A DNA stretch of 64,000 bases, from positions 124,001 through 188,000 of the forward strand of contig NZ_LR590469.1 in NCBI RefSeq assembly GCF_901472495.1, given 5' to 3'. Shown in pieces: positions 53,859 through 61,392 of the stretch. The stretch is from Yersinia enterocolitica subsp. enterocolitica (GTDB lineage Bacteria; Pseudomonadota; Gammaproteobacteria; Enterobacterales; Enterobacteriaceae). The notes below the pieces were generated by a model. That model worked only from the letters and a program-made list of their open reading frames with translations. It did not search any database and was not told the origin of the DNA. Position 1 is the stretch's first letter; the number at the start of each line of letters is the position of its first letter. Both the position numbers and the translations under genes were made by a program.

Positions 53859-54911
53859 ATGAATTACCTGAATGATGACCTACGAATTAAAGAAATTAAG
53901 GAACTCCTGCCCCCAGTCGCCCTGCTAGAGAAGTTTCCGGCCAGCAATAATGCAGCAGAAATCGTCGCCAAGACCCGCGCTGCGATTCACAACATTTTAC
54001 GCGCTCAGGACGACCGCTTGTTGGTGGTGATTGGCCCATGCTCCATTCACGATACTCAGGCGGCCAAAGAATATGCGGCCCGCTTGCTGACATTGCGTGA
54101 AGAGCTGCAAGGTGAGCTTGAAGTGGTGATGCGGGTCTATTTTGAAAAACCGCGTACCACGGTGGGTTGGAAAGGTCTGATCAACGATCCGCATATGGAT
54201 GGTAGCTATAACATCAATGATGGTCTGCGTATCGCACGTAAGTTGCTATTGGATATTAATGAGAGCGGCTTACCGGCTGCCGGTGAGTTTTTGGATATGA
54301 TTACCCCTCAATACCTGGCTGACCTGATGAGCTGGGGGGCGATTGGTGCCCGTACCACGGAATCTCAGGTGCACCGTGAGCTGGCTTCTGGCCTGTCTTG
54401 CCCAGTTGGTTTCAAAAATGGTACCGATGGCACTATCAAAGTTGCTATTGATGCTATCAATGCCGCCAGTGCGCCACATTGTTTCCTGTCGGTGACTAAA
54501 TGGGGACACTCAGCGATTGTCAATACCGCCGGAAATGATGATTGCCATATCATTCTGCGTGGTGGTAAAGAACCGAATTACAGCAGTTCCCATGTTGCAG
54601 CGGTGAAAGAAGGGCTTAGCAAAGCTGGCCTGGAACCACAAATCATGATTGATTTCAGCCATGCTAACAGCTGTAAGCAATTCAAAAAGCAAATGGAAGT
54701 AGGAACGGATGTTTGCCGTCAGATTGCTCAGGGCGAAAAATCTATTATGGGCGTGATGATTGAAAGTCATCTGGTCGAAGGTAGTCAGAATCTGGAAAGT
54801 GGCGAACCCTTAACTTACGGCCAAAGTGTCACCGATGCCTGTATTGGTTGGGAAGATACAGAAGCGTTGTTACGCCAGTTATCAAACGCAGTCAACGCTC
54901 GCCGCCAGTAG
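53859..54911 (+). CDS. aroG: DAHP synthase, phenylalanine-sensitive
   Basis: First step of aromatic biosynthesis, joining phosphoenolpyruvate and erythrose 4-phosphate. From ATG 53859 it has 350 residues, as in E. coli AroG, starting MNYLNDDLRIKEIKELLPPV. GPCSIHDTQAAKEYA, the PEP-binding RVYFEKPRTTVGWKGLINDP and GARTTESQVHRELASGLS are conserved. An ATG at 53829 would add ten residues without family support; GGAAGAG precedes 53859. Confidence 0.97.
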   Translation: MNYLNDDLRIKEIKELLPPVALLEKFPASNNAAEIVAKTRAAIHNILRAQDDRLLVVIGPCSIHDTQAAKEYAARLLTLREELQGELEVVMRVYFEKPRTTVGWKGLINDPHMDGSYNINDGLRIARKLLLDINESGLPAAGEFLDMITPQYLADLMSWGAIGARTTESQVHRELASGLSCPVGFKNGTDGTIKVAIDAINAASAPHCFLSVTKWGHSAIVNTAGNDDCHIILRGGKEPNYSSSHVAAVKEGLSKAGLEPQIMIDFSHANSCKQFKKQMEVGTDVCRQIAQGEKSIMGVMIESHLVEGSQNLESGEPLTYGQSVTDACIGWEDTEALLRQLSNAVNARRQ

Positions 54912-54956
54912 GCTATCGAACTTGCCATGTTGAATTTGGGCCAATAGCTGGTCAAT

Positions 54957-54993
54957 AAAAACCCCCGGCATCTGAGATGTACGGGGGTTTTTT
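54957..54993. terminator. bidirectional terminator between aroG and gpmA
   Basis: Stem AAAACCCCCG / CGGGGGTTTT with a 14-base loop and six T residues on the plus strand (and A residues on the other side). It lies between convergent genes. Confidence 0.88.
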
Positions 54994-55013
54994 ATGCTAC
55001 TAATCAGGAATGA

Positions 55014-55766
55014 TTACTTCGCTTTACCCTGATTGGCCACCGCAGCAGCTTTAGCCGCGATTTCATCAGCGTTGCCCAAATAGTAGTGTTTGATTGGTTT
55101 GAAGTTTTCGTCAAACTCATACACTAATGGCACACCTGTTGGGATATTCAGCTCAAGAATTTCTTCTTCGTTCAGATTATCCAGATATTTCACCAGTGCA
55201 CGCAAAGAGTTACCGTGAGCAGCGATGATAACGCGCTCGCCACTGGCGATGCGTGGTTTGATCACTTCTTCCCAGTAAGGGATAACGCGATCGATAGTCA
55301 GAGCCAAGCTTTCAGTGGTTGGCAGTTCTGCATCGGTTAATTTTGCATAACGTGGGTCATGACCAGGGAAGCGCTCATCACTTTTATCCAGTGCTGGAGG
55401 GGTGATGGCAAAGCCGCGACGCCACAGTTTAACTTGCTCATCACCGTATTTAGCCGCAGTTTCAGATTTATCCAAACCTTGCAATGCGCCGTAATGACGC
55501 TCATTCAGTTTCCAGGTTTTTTCCGTTGGAAGCCAAGCCTGATCCAATTCGTCCAGGATGCTCCACAAGGTGTGGATAGCGCGTTTTAATACTGAGGTGT
55601 AGGCGAAATCAAAAGTAAAACCTTCATCTTTCAACAGCTTGCCAGCTGCTTTTGCTTCGGTACGGCCTTTCTCAGACAAATCAACGTCATACCAACCGGT
55701 GAAGCGGTTTTCGTTGTTCCATTGACTTTCGCCGTGACGTACCAGAACCAGCTTTGTTACTGCCAT
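55014..55766 (-). CDS. gpmA: phosphoglycerate mutase, 2,3-bisphosphoglycerate-dependent
   Basis: Glycolytic interconversion of 3- and 2-phosphoglycerate. It has 250 residues, as in E. coli. The catalytic motif LVRHGESQWNNENRFTGW (phospho-His near residue 11), LNERHYGALQGLDK and the second His in IIAAHGNSLRALVKYLD are present. The ribosome site is TGAGGAGTT. Confidence 0.98.
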   Translation of the reverse strand: MAVTKLVLVRHGESQWNNENRFTGWYDVDLSEKGRTEAKAAGKLLKDEGFTFDFAYTSVLKRAIHTLWSILDELDQAWLPTEKTWKLNERHYGALQGLDKSETAAKYGDEQVKLWRRGFAITPPALDKSDERFPGHDPRYAKLTDAELPTTESLALTIDRVIPYWEEVIKPRIASGERVIIAAHGNSLRALVKYLDNLNEEEILELNIPTGVPLVYEFDENFKPIKHYYLGNADEIAAKAAAVANQGKAK

Positions 55767-55791
55767 AGTTCGAACTCCTCAGATGACTAAT

Positions 55792-55862
55792 TTATACCGA
55801 TTACAACTTCAAGCTGCATACGTGTTGACTGTCTTGCTGCAACTTGAATTATTCAGGGTATA
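55792..55862. repeat. short dispersed palindrome, copy C
   Basis: Arms ACTTCAAGCTGCA and TGCAACTTGAA with TATACC at the left end and GGGTATA at the right, giving an outer inverted repeat. It lies upstream of gpmA and is the best-preserved copy at the ends. Confidence 0.75.
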
Positions 55863-55972
55863 TTCAATGATAACTATTATCATTATATTGCGTGATGACC
55901 ACAGACAGCAATCGATAGTGTTTAACCATAGCCAATTTTTTATCATAAGGTAAGGCCAGAGGTCGAATCGAT

Positions 55973-56824
55973 TTAATTGCATCCAATCGTCTGAGCCAGT
56001 GTCCCTTTTTGCGATTTAATTATTTGGGCAACATCTGCAGGCAAGTTTGACCAGATAGTCAGTTGGGGATTTGTTTTTGCTTCGATGGTATCAACGGTGA
56101 CTTGATAATCGCAGAAATTAGCAGATTTGGCCGTATTTTGATCCATCAGGAATGCAGCATACTGGCCTTTATCCGGTGATGTGCCAATAAAAATGATCTT
56201 CCAATAGCCACTCGGGAATGCAACAGACGGCTTTGCTGGCAGTGTTCCTATATTGCGTTCAAATAGCGGCCCGGTAACGGAGTAAACAGCAGTTACATCC
56301 TGACGGTTAGCCAATGTGCGCTCCTTGTCTTCGAGCCTCACCCATGCACCTTGGTTTAAGGCTGCTTTTTGTGGTGTGATATTTGACAAATAATTAAGTG
56401 CCTGCGAATCGTTGTTACCAGCGAGTAAGCTCAGCGGAGCCTGATGCCCACGATCAACGGCCAGCTTTTGATTAGCACCAGTATAATCTGCCGGTGCTAG
56501 TGTATCTGAGGCTGGCAAGTCGGGATCTTGTGCCCATTTACGCGGGTGGTTGCTAGCTTGACTACTTTTTGTGACTTTATATGCCACCCAATTTGCAAAT
56601 TTGGTATGACTGTTATTGTTCAGCGTATACACATCACGGATAATTGTTTGATCACTACCACCGGTCGGGCAGCCGACAAGGCAGTTATCAATAGCTGCAG
56701 CAGGCAAATTTTGTTCGGTAACGGTAGGTGCCGAGGGTGTAGTTTTGGGCGCGGTGGAGTGATCTGTTGTGGTACATGCGGTCAACAAAAGAACAGGCAA
56801 AAGTTTAATCAGATTAAATTTCAT
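55973..56824 (-). CDS. DNA/RNA non-specific endonuclease, probable lipoprotein
   Basis: A 283-residue exported nuclease of the Serratia NucA/EndA beta-beta-alpha-metal family. The catalytic motif DRGHQAP lies near residue 120, with the metal-binding Asn region ALNYLSNITPQ about 25 residues later. The N-terminus (LLPVLLLTACTTT) is a lipoprotein signal with lipobox LTAC, followed by a Thr/Pro-rich linker, so it is probably membrane-anchored rather than free. It starts only three bases after a 21-codon peptide gene and shares its ribosome site (GAGGAA) with the end of that peptide. A role in nucleic acid scavenging or competition is inferred. It lies in an accessory block between gpmA and psiF. 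Confidence 0.88.
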   Translation of the reverse strand: MKFNLIKLLPVLLLTACTTTDHSTAPKTTPSAPTVTEQNLPAAAIDNCLVGCPTGGSDQTIIRDVYTLNNNSHTKFANWVAYKVTKSSQASNHPRKWAQDPDLPASDTLAPADYTGANQKLAVDRGHQAPLSLLAGNNDSQALNYLSNITPQKAALNQGAWVRLEDKERTLANRQDVTAVYSVTGPLFERNIGTLPAKPSVAFPSGYWKIIFIGTSPDKGQYAAFLMDQNTAKSANFCDYQVTVDTIEAKTNPQLTIWSNLPADVAQIIKSQKGTLAQTIGCN

Positions 56825-56827
56825 TAT

Positions 56828-56893
56828 TTATTCCTCTTGCATTTTTGCTTCAGCAATACGGTTAACACTTTGAGCTTGGATTGGAAGTTTCAT
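56828..56893 (-). CDS. 21-residue peptide of unknown function coupled to the nuclease gene
   Basis: A short frame starting MKLPIQAQSVNR with a strong ribosome site (AAGGAAAGAAAC) and a stop three bases before the nuclease ATG. It is too polar to be a signal peptide and has no cysteines. Its place beside a PatA/PatG-like protease suggests a leader-like remnant of a ribosomal peptide precursor or simply a translational coupler; both are inferences. It is also possible that it is not functional. Confidence 0.45.
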   Translation of the reverse strand: MKLPIQAQSVNRIAEAKMQEE

Positions 56894-56989
56894 GTTTCTT
56901 TCCTTCATATTTTTATGTAGTGGTGAATTTAATCACCGGATTATCGCCGTCGGATGACGACAAATATTTAAATAAAGAGAGCGTTAGAC

Positions 56990-57229
56990 TTAATAGACAT
57001 ACCAACTGCGTAATGTTCCAATTGTTACTGGCATAATATCGCTTACATCGATTGTGTCGCGATATAGCTTACGAGCAGTGGTTAATCTTTCTTTAGGATT
57101 GAAGAATTCTAATACCACATCCCAACAGCCTGAATCAGGGCGACTTACCGGGCTAACGGTTGGAATGACTTGCCCATTAAACAGGCGTGTTTCCCCAGTG
57201 ACGACTCCAGATACTGAAACGCGTTCCAC
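56990..57229 (-). pseudogene. C-terminal domain of a PatA/PatG-like maturation protease (separated fragment)
   Basis: A 79-codon frame that begins at a GTG behind GAGGAAGAGGGA. It carries ERVSVSGVVTGETRLFNGQ and, near the end, DCW-like SGCWDVVLEFFNP and DVSDIMPVTIGTLRSW. From memory these correspond to the conserved C-terminal part found after the subtilisin domain in cyanobactin PatA/PatG family proteases. It is in the same frame as the protease gene 88 bases upstream but is cut off by stops. A second frame, open from 57371 to 57180, bridges the two, so two frameshifts probably broke one ancestral gene. It might still be translated separately because its ribosome site is good. Confidence 0.6.
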
Positions 57230-57316
57230 TCCCTCTTCCTCCAGCCTGTGGTTTGACTCTATTTATGGGCGCATGAACATAGTTATTAGCTGCCGAATCA
57301 TTAATTTTGGGCAAAG

Positions 57317-58372
57317 TTAAACTTGAATTTTGTGGCTGAGAAGATAATTTTGTTGCTTCAAAATATAATTCTCATTTGCTTCAGTTGCTGGCGTTATTAC
57401 ATTTTCAGGTGCAAGATATAACTCAGTTGATGATGGGTTAATAATGCTATCTTCAGTTGACATAATGGTATTCCTATTTTGTTGGTAGAGTGTTAACTCT
57501 TGTTGTACACGCTGGAGTAACGATGAAATATTAAGACGATGTAACGTAAATATTTGGCGCTCCAAAGCTGGCGGCTGCAACTTCGTGGCGGTTTCAAATA
57601 ACAATCTATTGACCACCTTGGCTGCTTGATTATTTCCATTTAATGATAACGCTCGTATAATTAATGCGGAAAATTCGGCAATAATAGGTGCGGCAAAACT
57701 ACTACCAGATACCAGAGAAATATTGTTACCTGTTATGGCTACGGGTATTGAAATTCCAGGTGCTAACAACATTTTTTTTCTTAGTTTATGACCAAAGTTA
57801 TTAAATTTGGCTGGATATCCCTCTTTATCACAAGCACCGACGGCTAATACTGAATCTAAAGACTCTGGTAATGATTCCTGATTAATACCTTCATTTCCTA
57901 CTGCTGCAATAATTAATATTCCAGCTTGTTGGCAATTATTTACCTCCTTACACAAATCATCAGACCCACGGCCATTTACCGACAGCGATGCACCACTGAT
58001 ATTAATAATATGACATCCTTGCTGACGAGCTTCATTAATTGCTTTAGCCAGTGTTAACTCAGAGCACCCTTGTAATTTCCCCTGCGAGTTCTCATGGAAT
58101 ACTGGAATATTGTAAATTTCAACATTTTCAGCAATACCTAAACCTTTTCCTCCCACAATGCTGCATACCGCAGTACCATGTGTGGTTTTTTTTTCTTCAT
58201 TCATAAATGAACAATGAATATTCATATGGTTTAGCAGAGGATGATTTCTTTCTATTAAACCATCGATAATTCCTATTTTAATATCTTTTCCTGACTGACC
58301 TAAATTCTTAAGAGTATTAAGGTTAGATTCTTCTGAGGAAATTTCATAATTTGTATTATTTACCCCCATCAT
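57317..58372 (-). CDS. subtilisin-like protease of the cyanobactin PatA/PatG family (probably C-terminally broken)
   Basis: A 351-residue S8 serine protease without a signal peptide. The catalytic triad is visible: Asp in IGIIDGLIERNHP (near residue 37), His in TTHGTAVCSIVGG (near 65) and Ser in VSGSSFAAPIIAEF (near 220). The middle block ELTLAKAINEARQQGCHIIN and the following ISGASLSVNGRGSD closely resemble the PatA/PatG family that cleaves or macrocyclises ribosomal peptides. The Ser motif is GSSFAAP instead of the usual GTSFATP. The last 60 residues are a Thr/Asn-rich tail of low complexity. No heterocyclase or prenyltransferase gene is nearby, so a complete cyanobactin pathway is absent. 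The gene is AT-rich and accessory. The start has the ribosome site GAGGA. Confidence 0.75.
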   Translation of the reverse strand: MMGVNNTNYEISSEESNLNTLKNLGQSGKDIKIGIIDGLIERNHPLLNHMNIHCSFMNEEKKTTHGTAVCSIVGGKGLGIAENVEIYNIPVFHENSQGKLQGCSELTLAKAINEARQQGCHIINISGASLSVNGRGSDDLCKEVNNCQQAGILIIAAVGNEGINQESLPESLDSVLAVGACDKEGYPAKFNNFGHKLRKKMLLAPGISIPVAITGNNISLVSGSSFAAPIIAEFSALIIRALSLNGNNQAAKVVNRLLFETATKLQPPALERQIFTLHRLNISSLLQRVQQELTLYQQNRNTIMSTEDSIINPSSTELYLAPENVITPATEANENYILKQQNYLLSHKIQV

Positions 58373-58672
58373 TTAAATCCTCGAATGTTTTTCTTTGCGT
58401 TGATAATAATCCTAACTTAATATTTAATTTATGTAGTATCAGTTTGGCATCAGTTTAATAATATACAATTTGTTGATATTTAATGACTTTATAATTTATG
58501 GCTGTGTTTTATACATAAGTATTGTTTACTTTTCATAGATTGATAAGGGGTGGTATCGAGATTGCAGCCTGTCGTTACTAAAAAACAAGCTACGAAAAAC
58601 GGGGACAGTAAAGTGATATATGGAGCACTAAAGGCTCCATATCGATAAATGTATGATTATTACAAGAGGAGA
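58373..58672. other. 300-bp gap between the protease and psiF
   Basis: AT-rich. It contains a perfect nine-base inverted repeat (ATATGGAGC / GCTCCATAT, 58618-58642) just after psiF, a probable weak terminator, and no convincing precursor peptide gene. Confidence 0.45.
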
Positions 58673-59008
58673 TTAAGCGGCTTTCTTCAGGCAGGTACTC
58701 ATAAAGGTTTTACGCGCGTCACCTTTTAACTCTTTGGTTGCTGCCTCGGCATTACAGCTTTTCATTTTCTGCTGTTGCGGGGTCAGGGCTTTTTCATCAG
58801 GATGAACTTGTGCTTTTAAGCACTGACTCATAAATTTCTTCCGATCATCACCTTTCAGGGATTGGGTTGTTGCTTGCTGGTTACAATCGGTCATTTTTTT
58901 CTGTTGCGCGGCTTGAGCTGGTGAGGGGGTTTTTGCTGTATCCGCCGCCATCACATTCACACTGAGCAGCAATCCGGCTGAGAGTAACCATAGGGTAGTT
59001 AGACGCAT
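58673..59008 (-). CDS. psiF: PsiF family protein (phosphate starvation-inducible)
   Basis: A 111-residue exported protein with a Sec signal (LWLLSAGLLLSVNVMAAD) and two PsiF repeats, each with a CN(Q/A)xA and a KGD(D/A)RKxFMSxCLK pattern (KGDDRKKFMSQCLK and KGDARKTFMSTCLK). In E. coli psiF belongs to the Pho regulon beside phoA. Here it is next to gal. The function is unknown. Confidence 0.9.
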   Translation of the reverse strand: MRLTTLWLLSAGLLLSVNVMAADTAKTPSPAQAAQQKKMTDCNQQATTQSLKGDDRKKFMSQCLKAQVHPDEKALTPQQQKMKSCNAEAATKELKGDARKTFMSTCLKKAA

Positions 59009-59159
59009 AAGAGTTCCCTTTATTTGAGCACTGTTTATTCAGTAACGTTAGGGTCTGAAAGGGCGAGCAATATGTCAGTGTCGCCGCCTGACAGATGCCT
59101 TAAGCGTAGATGCTGTTTATCAATAAGGGTAGGTTTCGGTTATATCTTATGCCATTAGC

Positions 59160-59179
59160 ATTGCCGCCGCAGCGGCAAT
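59160..59179 (-). terminator. hairpin after galM
   Basis: Perfect eight-base stem ATTGCCGC / GCGGCAAT just past the galM stop; no T run. Confidence 0.35.
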
Positions 59180-59182
59180 CCG

Positions 59183-60247
59183 CTATAACGCGATAAAGTG
59201 ATAAACGGTGGTTGCATGGTAGGTTTTCCCCGGTTTTAGCCAACAATCAGGTTGTGGCCATTCCGGGTGGTTAGGGCTATCAGGTAAGAATTCACTTTCC
59301 AAAGCGACGCCAGTATAGCTGGCATAGGTTCCGCCATTACGCGCAGGTGTTCCGCCGAGGAAATTACCGCTATAGAGCTGCAATGCGGGTGCTGTGGTGT
59401 ATACGCTCATTTGAACTTGATTATCAGAAGACCACAGGTGCGCCGCCGGGCTTTCGGTAGCACCACAAGTGCGATGTAGCAGATAGGCATGGTCATAACC
59501 TTTCACCCGTTGTTGACCACGGTCTTGCAGGAAGTCGCGCGCCAGTGTTTTCGCTTGACGGAAATCCATGCCAGTTTTTTCAACACTTTCGAGTCCAGCG
59601 GTGGGTATCCCATCACTGCCGACCGGTAAATAGCGGTCAGCAAACAGCTGTAATCGATGCGCCCGCACGTCTCGTCCTTCGCCATCGAGATTAAAGTACG
59701 CATGATTGGTCAGGTTTACCGGGCAGGTTTTATCAACCTGAGCCTGATAGTGAATCTCCAGCCGATTATCCTCGGTCAGCAGATACTGCACTTCGGCGGT
59801 TAGATTACCAGGGAAACCCTGATCACCATCAGGAGAGTGCAACTGATAAGTGACCTGCTTCTCATCTTGCTTAACCTTTTTCCAGCGCCGGTTATGGAAC
59901 CCTTCCGGGCCACCATGTAGTTGGTTCTCGCCTTGATTGGGTATCAGATGGAGGATTTCGCCCTCTACGGTGATTTGTGCCTTCGCAATGCGGTTGGCGT
60001 AGCGGCCAACTGTCGCACCGAGATAAGCCGCTTGATGCAGATAATCGGCCGGGGTTTGGCAGCCCAGCAGCAACTCACGTTTTTCGCCCCCTTTTAGTGG
60101 CAATATTGCTGATAACCAGGTAGCGCCCCAATCCATCAGCGTCACGCTCATGCCGGTTTTATTATGTAACTCGGTCAATTCAAAGGGGTGACCATCCGGT
60201 GCTAACTGGTCAACACTGCTTGATGATGCAGCGTCGTTTTTCAGCAT
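59183..60247 (-). CDS. galM: aldose 1-epimerase (galactose mutarotase)
   Basis: Converts beta- to alpha-galactose at the entry of the Leloir pathway. From ATG 60247 it has 354 residues (E. coli 346). GRYANRIAKAQ, NQLHGGPEGFHNRRW (catalytic and substrate His), NLTNHAYFNLDGEG and ALQLYSGNFLGGTP are conserved, as is the catalytic Glu in ALESEFLPDSPNHPEWP. The ATG overlaps the galK stop (ATGCTGA); a frame extension to 60274 would lie inside galK. Confidence 0.97.
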   Translation of the reverse strand: MLKNDAASSSSVDQLAPDGHPFELTELHNKTGMSVTLMDWGATWLSAILPLKGGEKRELLLGCQTPADYLHQAAYLGATVGRYANRIAKAQITVEGEILHLIPNQGENQLHGGPEGFHNRRWKKVKQDEKQVTYQLHSPDGDQGFPGNLTAEVQYLLTEDNRLEIHYQAQVDKTCPVNLTNHAYFNLDGEGRDVRAHRLQLFADRYLPVGSDGIPTAGLESVEKTGMDFRQAKTLARDFLQDRGQQRVKGYDHAYLLHRTCGATESPAAHLWSSDNQVQMSVYTTAPALQLYSGNFLGGTPARNGGTYASYTGVALESEFLPDSPNHPEWPQPDCWLKPGKTYHATTVYHFIAL

Positions 60248-61392
60248 AAACCCGCTCCTTGTGAAGCCTGACAAACGTAAAAGGTTTCAGTTCTGCCGCC
60301 ACTGTAAGCCGGATATTGCTGCGCTACAGCCGCACGAACTTGCTCGACGAGTGAGTTTGGCATTAGCGCGACAATACAGCCGCCAAAACCACCGCCAGTC
60401 ATACGAACACCACCTTGCTCCCCAATAACGGATTTCACAATATCTACCAGGCTGTCGATCGGTGGAACTGTGATCTCGAAATCATCGCGCATTGAAATAT
60501 GAGACTCGTGCATCAATTGTCCCATCAATTTCAAATCACCAGTTGCCAATGCATCAGCCGCCGTCAGAGTGCGCTCATTTTCAGTAATCACATGGCGAGC
60601 ACGTTTAGCGACCACAGGATCTAACTCATCCTGAATAGAGAAGAACAGGTTAGGGTCAACATCGCGCAGGGCTTTGACCCCAAAGAAACGCGCAGCGGTT
60701 TCACATTGCTGGCGACGGGTGTTGTATTCGCTATCAACCAAGCCCCGTTTCACATTGGAATTGATTATCACCACCGCCACATTTTCTGGCATGGGGACGG
60801 CGCGAGTTTCAAGCGTGCGGCAGTCGATCAATAGCGCGTGGTCTTGCTGGCCGAGTGCCGAAATCAGCTGATCCATGATGCCGCAGTTGCAACCAACAAA
60901 CTGGTTTTCAGCTTCCTGGCCATTGAGTGCCAGTTCCACACCACTCAGAGGTAACTGATAGAGTGATTGTAACGCCTGGCCGACGGCGACTTCTAAAGAA
61001 GCTGAAGAGCTCAGGCCCGCACCTTGCGGGACATTGCCGCTGATAACCAGCGAGGCACCGCCAAAATCGGCATGACGCAGTTGCAAGTGTTTTACCACAC
61101 CGCGCACATAGTCAGCCCAACGGTATTGCGCATGCGGGACAATTGGTTCATCCAGAGAGAATATGTCTTGCTGATTGTCATAATCAGCCGCAATAACATG
61201 TATCTGGCGATCATCGCGTTTACTGCAACTGATGACGGTTTCATAATCAATGGCGCAGGGCAGCACAAAGCCATCGTTATAATCGGTATGCTCGCCGATA
61301 AGATTGACGCGGCCCGGAGCTTTGATAGTGATGTTAGGTTCATGGCTAAATTGTTGGCGGAAAATGGCCTGGGTATGCTGTTTTAAACTCAT
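60241..61392 (-). CDS. galK: galactokinase
   Basis: Phosphorylates alpha-galactose with ATP. It has 383 residues (E. coli 382). The GHMP motifs are all present: APGRVNLIGEHTDYNDGFVL, the phosphate loop VPQGAGLSSSASLEVA, and RMTGGGFGGCIVAL. The start overlaps the galT stop by one base (TAATG). Confidence 0.98.
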   Translation of the reverse strand: MSLKQHTQAIFRQQFSHEPNITIKAPGRVNLIGEHTDYNDGFVLPCAIDYETVISCSKRDDRQIHVIAADYDNQQDIFSLDEPIVPHAQYRWADYVRGVVKHLQLRHADFGGASLVISGNVPQGAGLSSSASLEVAVGQALQSLYQLPLSGVELALNGQEAENQFVGCNCGIMDQLISALGQQDHALLIDCRTLETRAVPMPENVAVVIINSNVKRGLVDSEYNTRRQQCETAARFFGVKALRDVDPNLFFSIQDELDPVVAKRARHVITENERTLTAADALATGDLKLMGQLMHESHISMRDDFEITVPPIDSLVDIVKSVIGEQGGVRMTGGGFGGCIVALMPNSLVEQVRAAVAQQYPAYSGGRTETFYVCQASQGAGLC

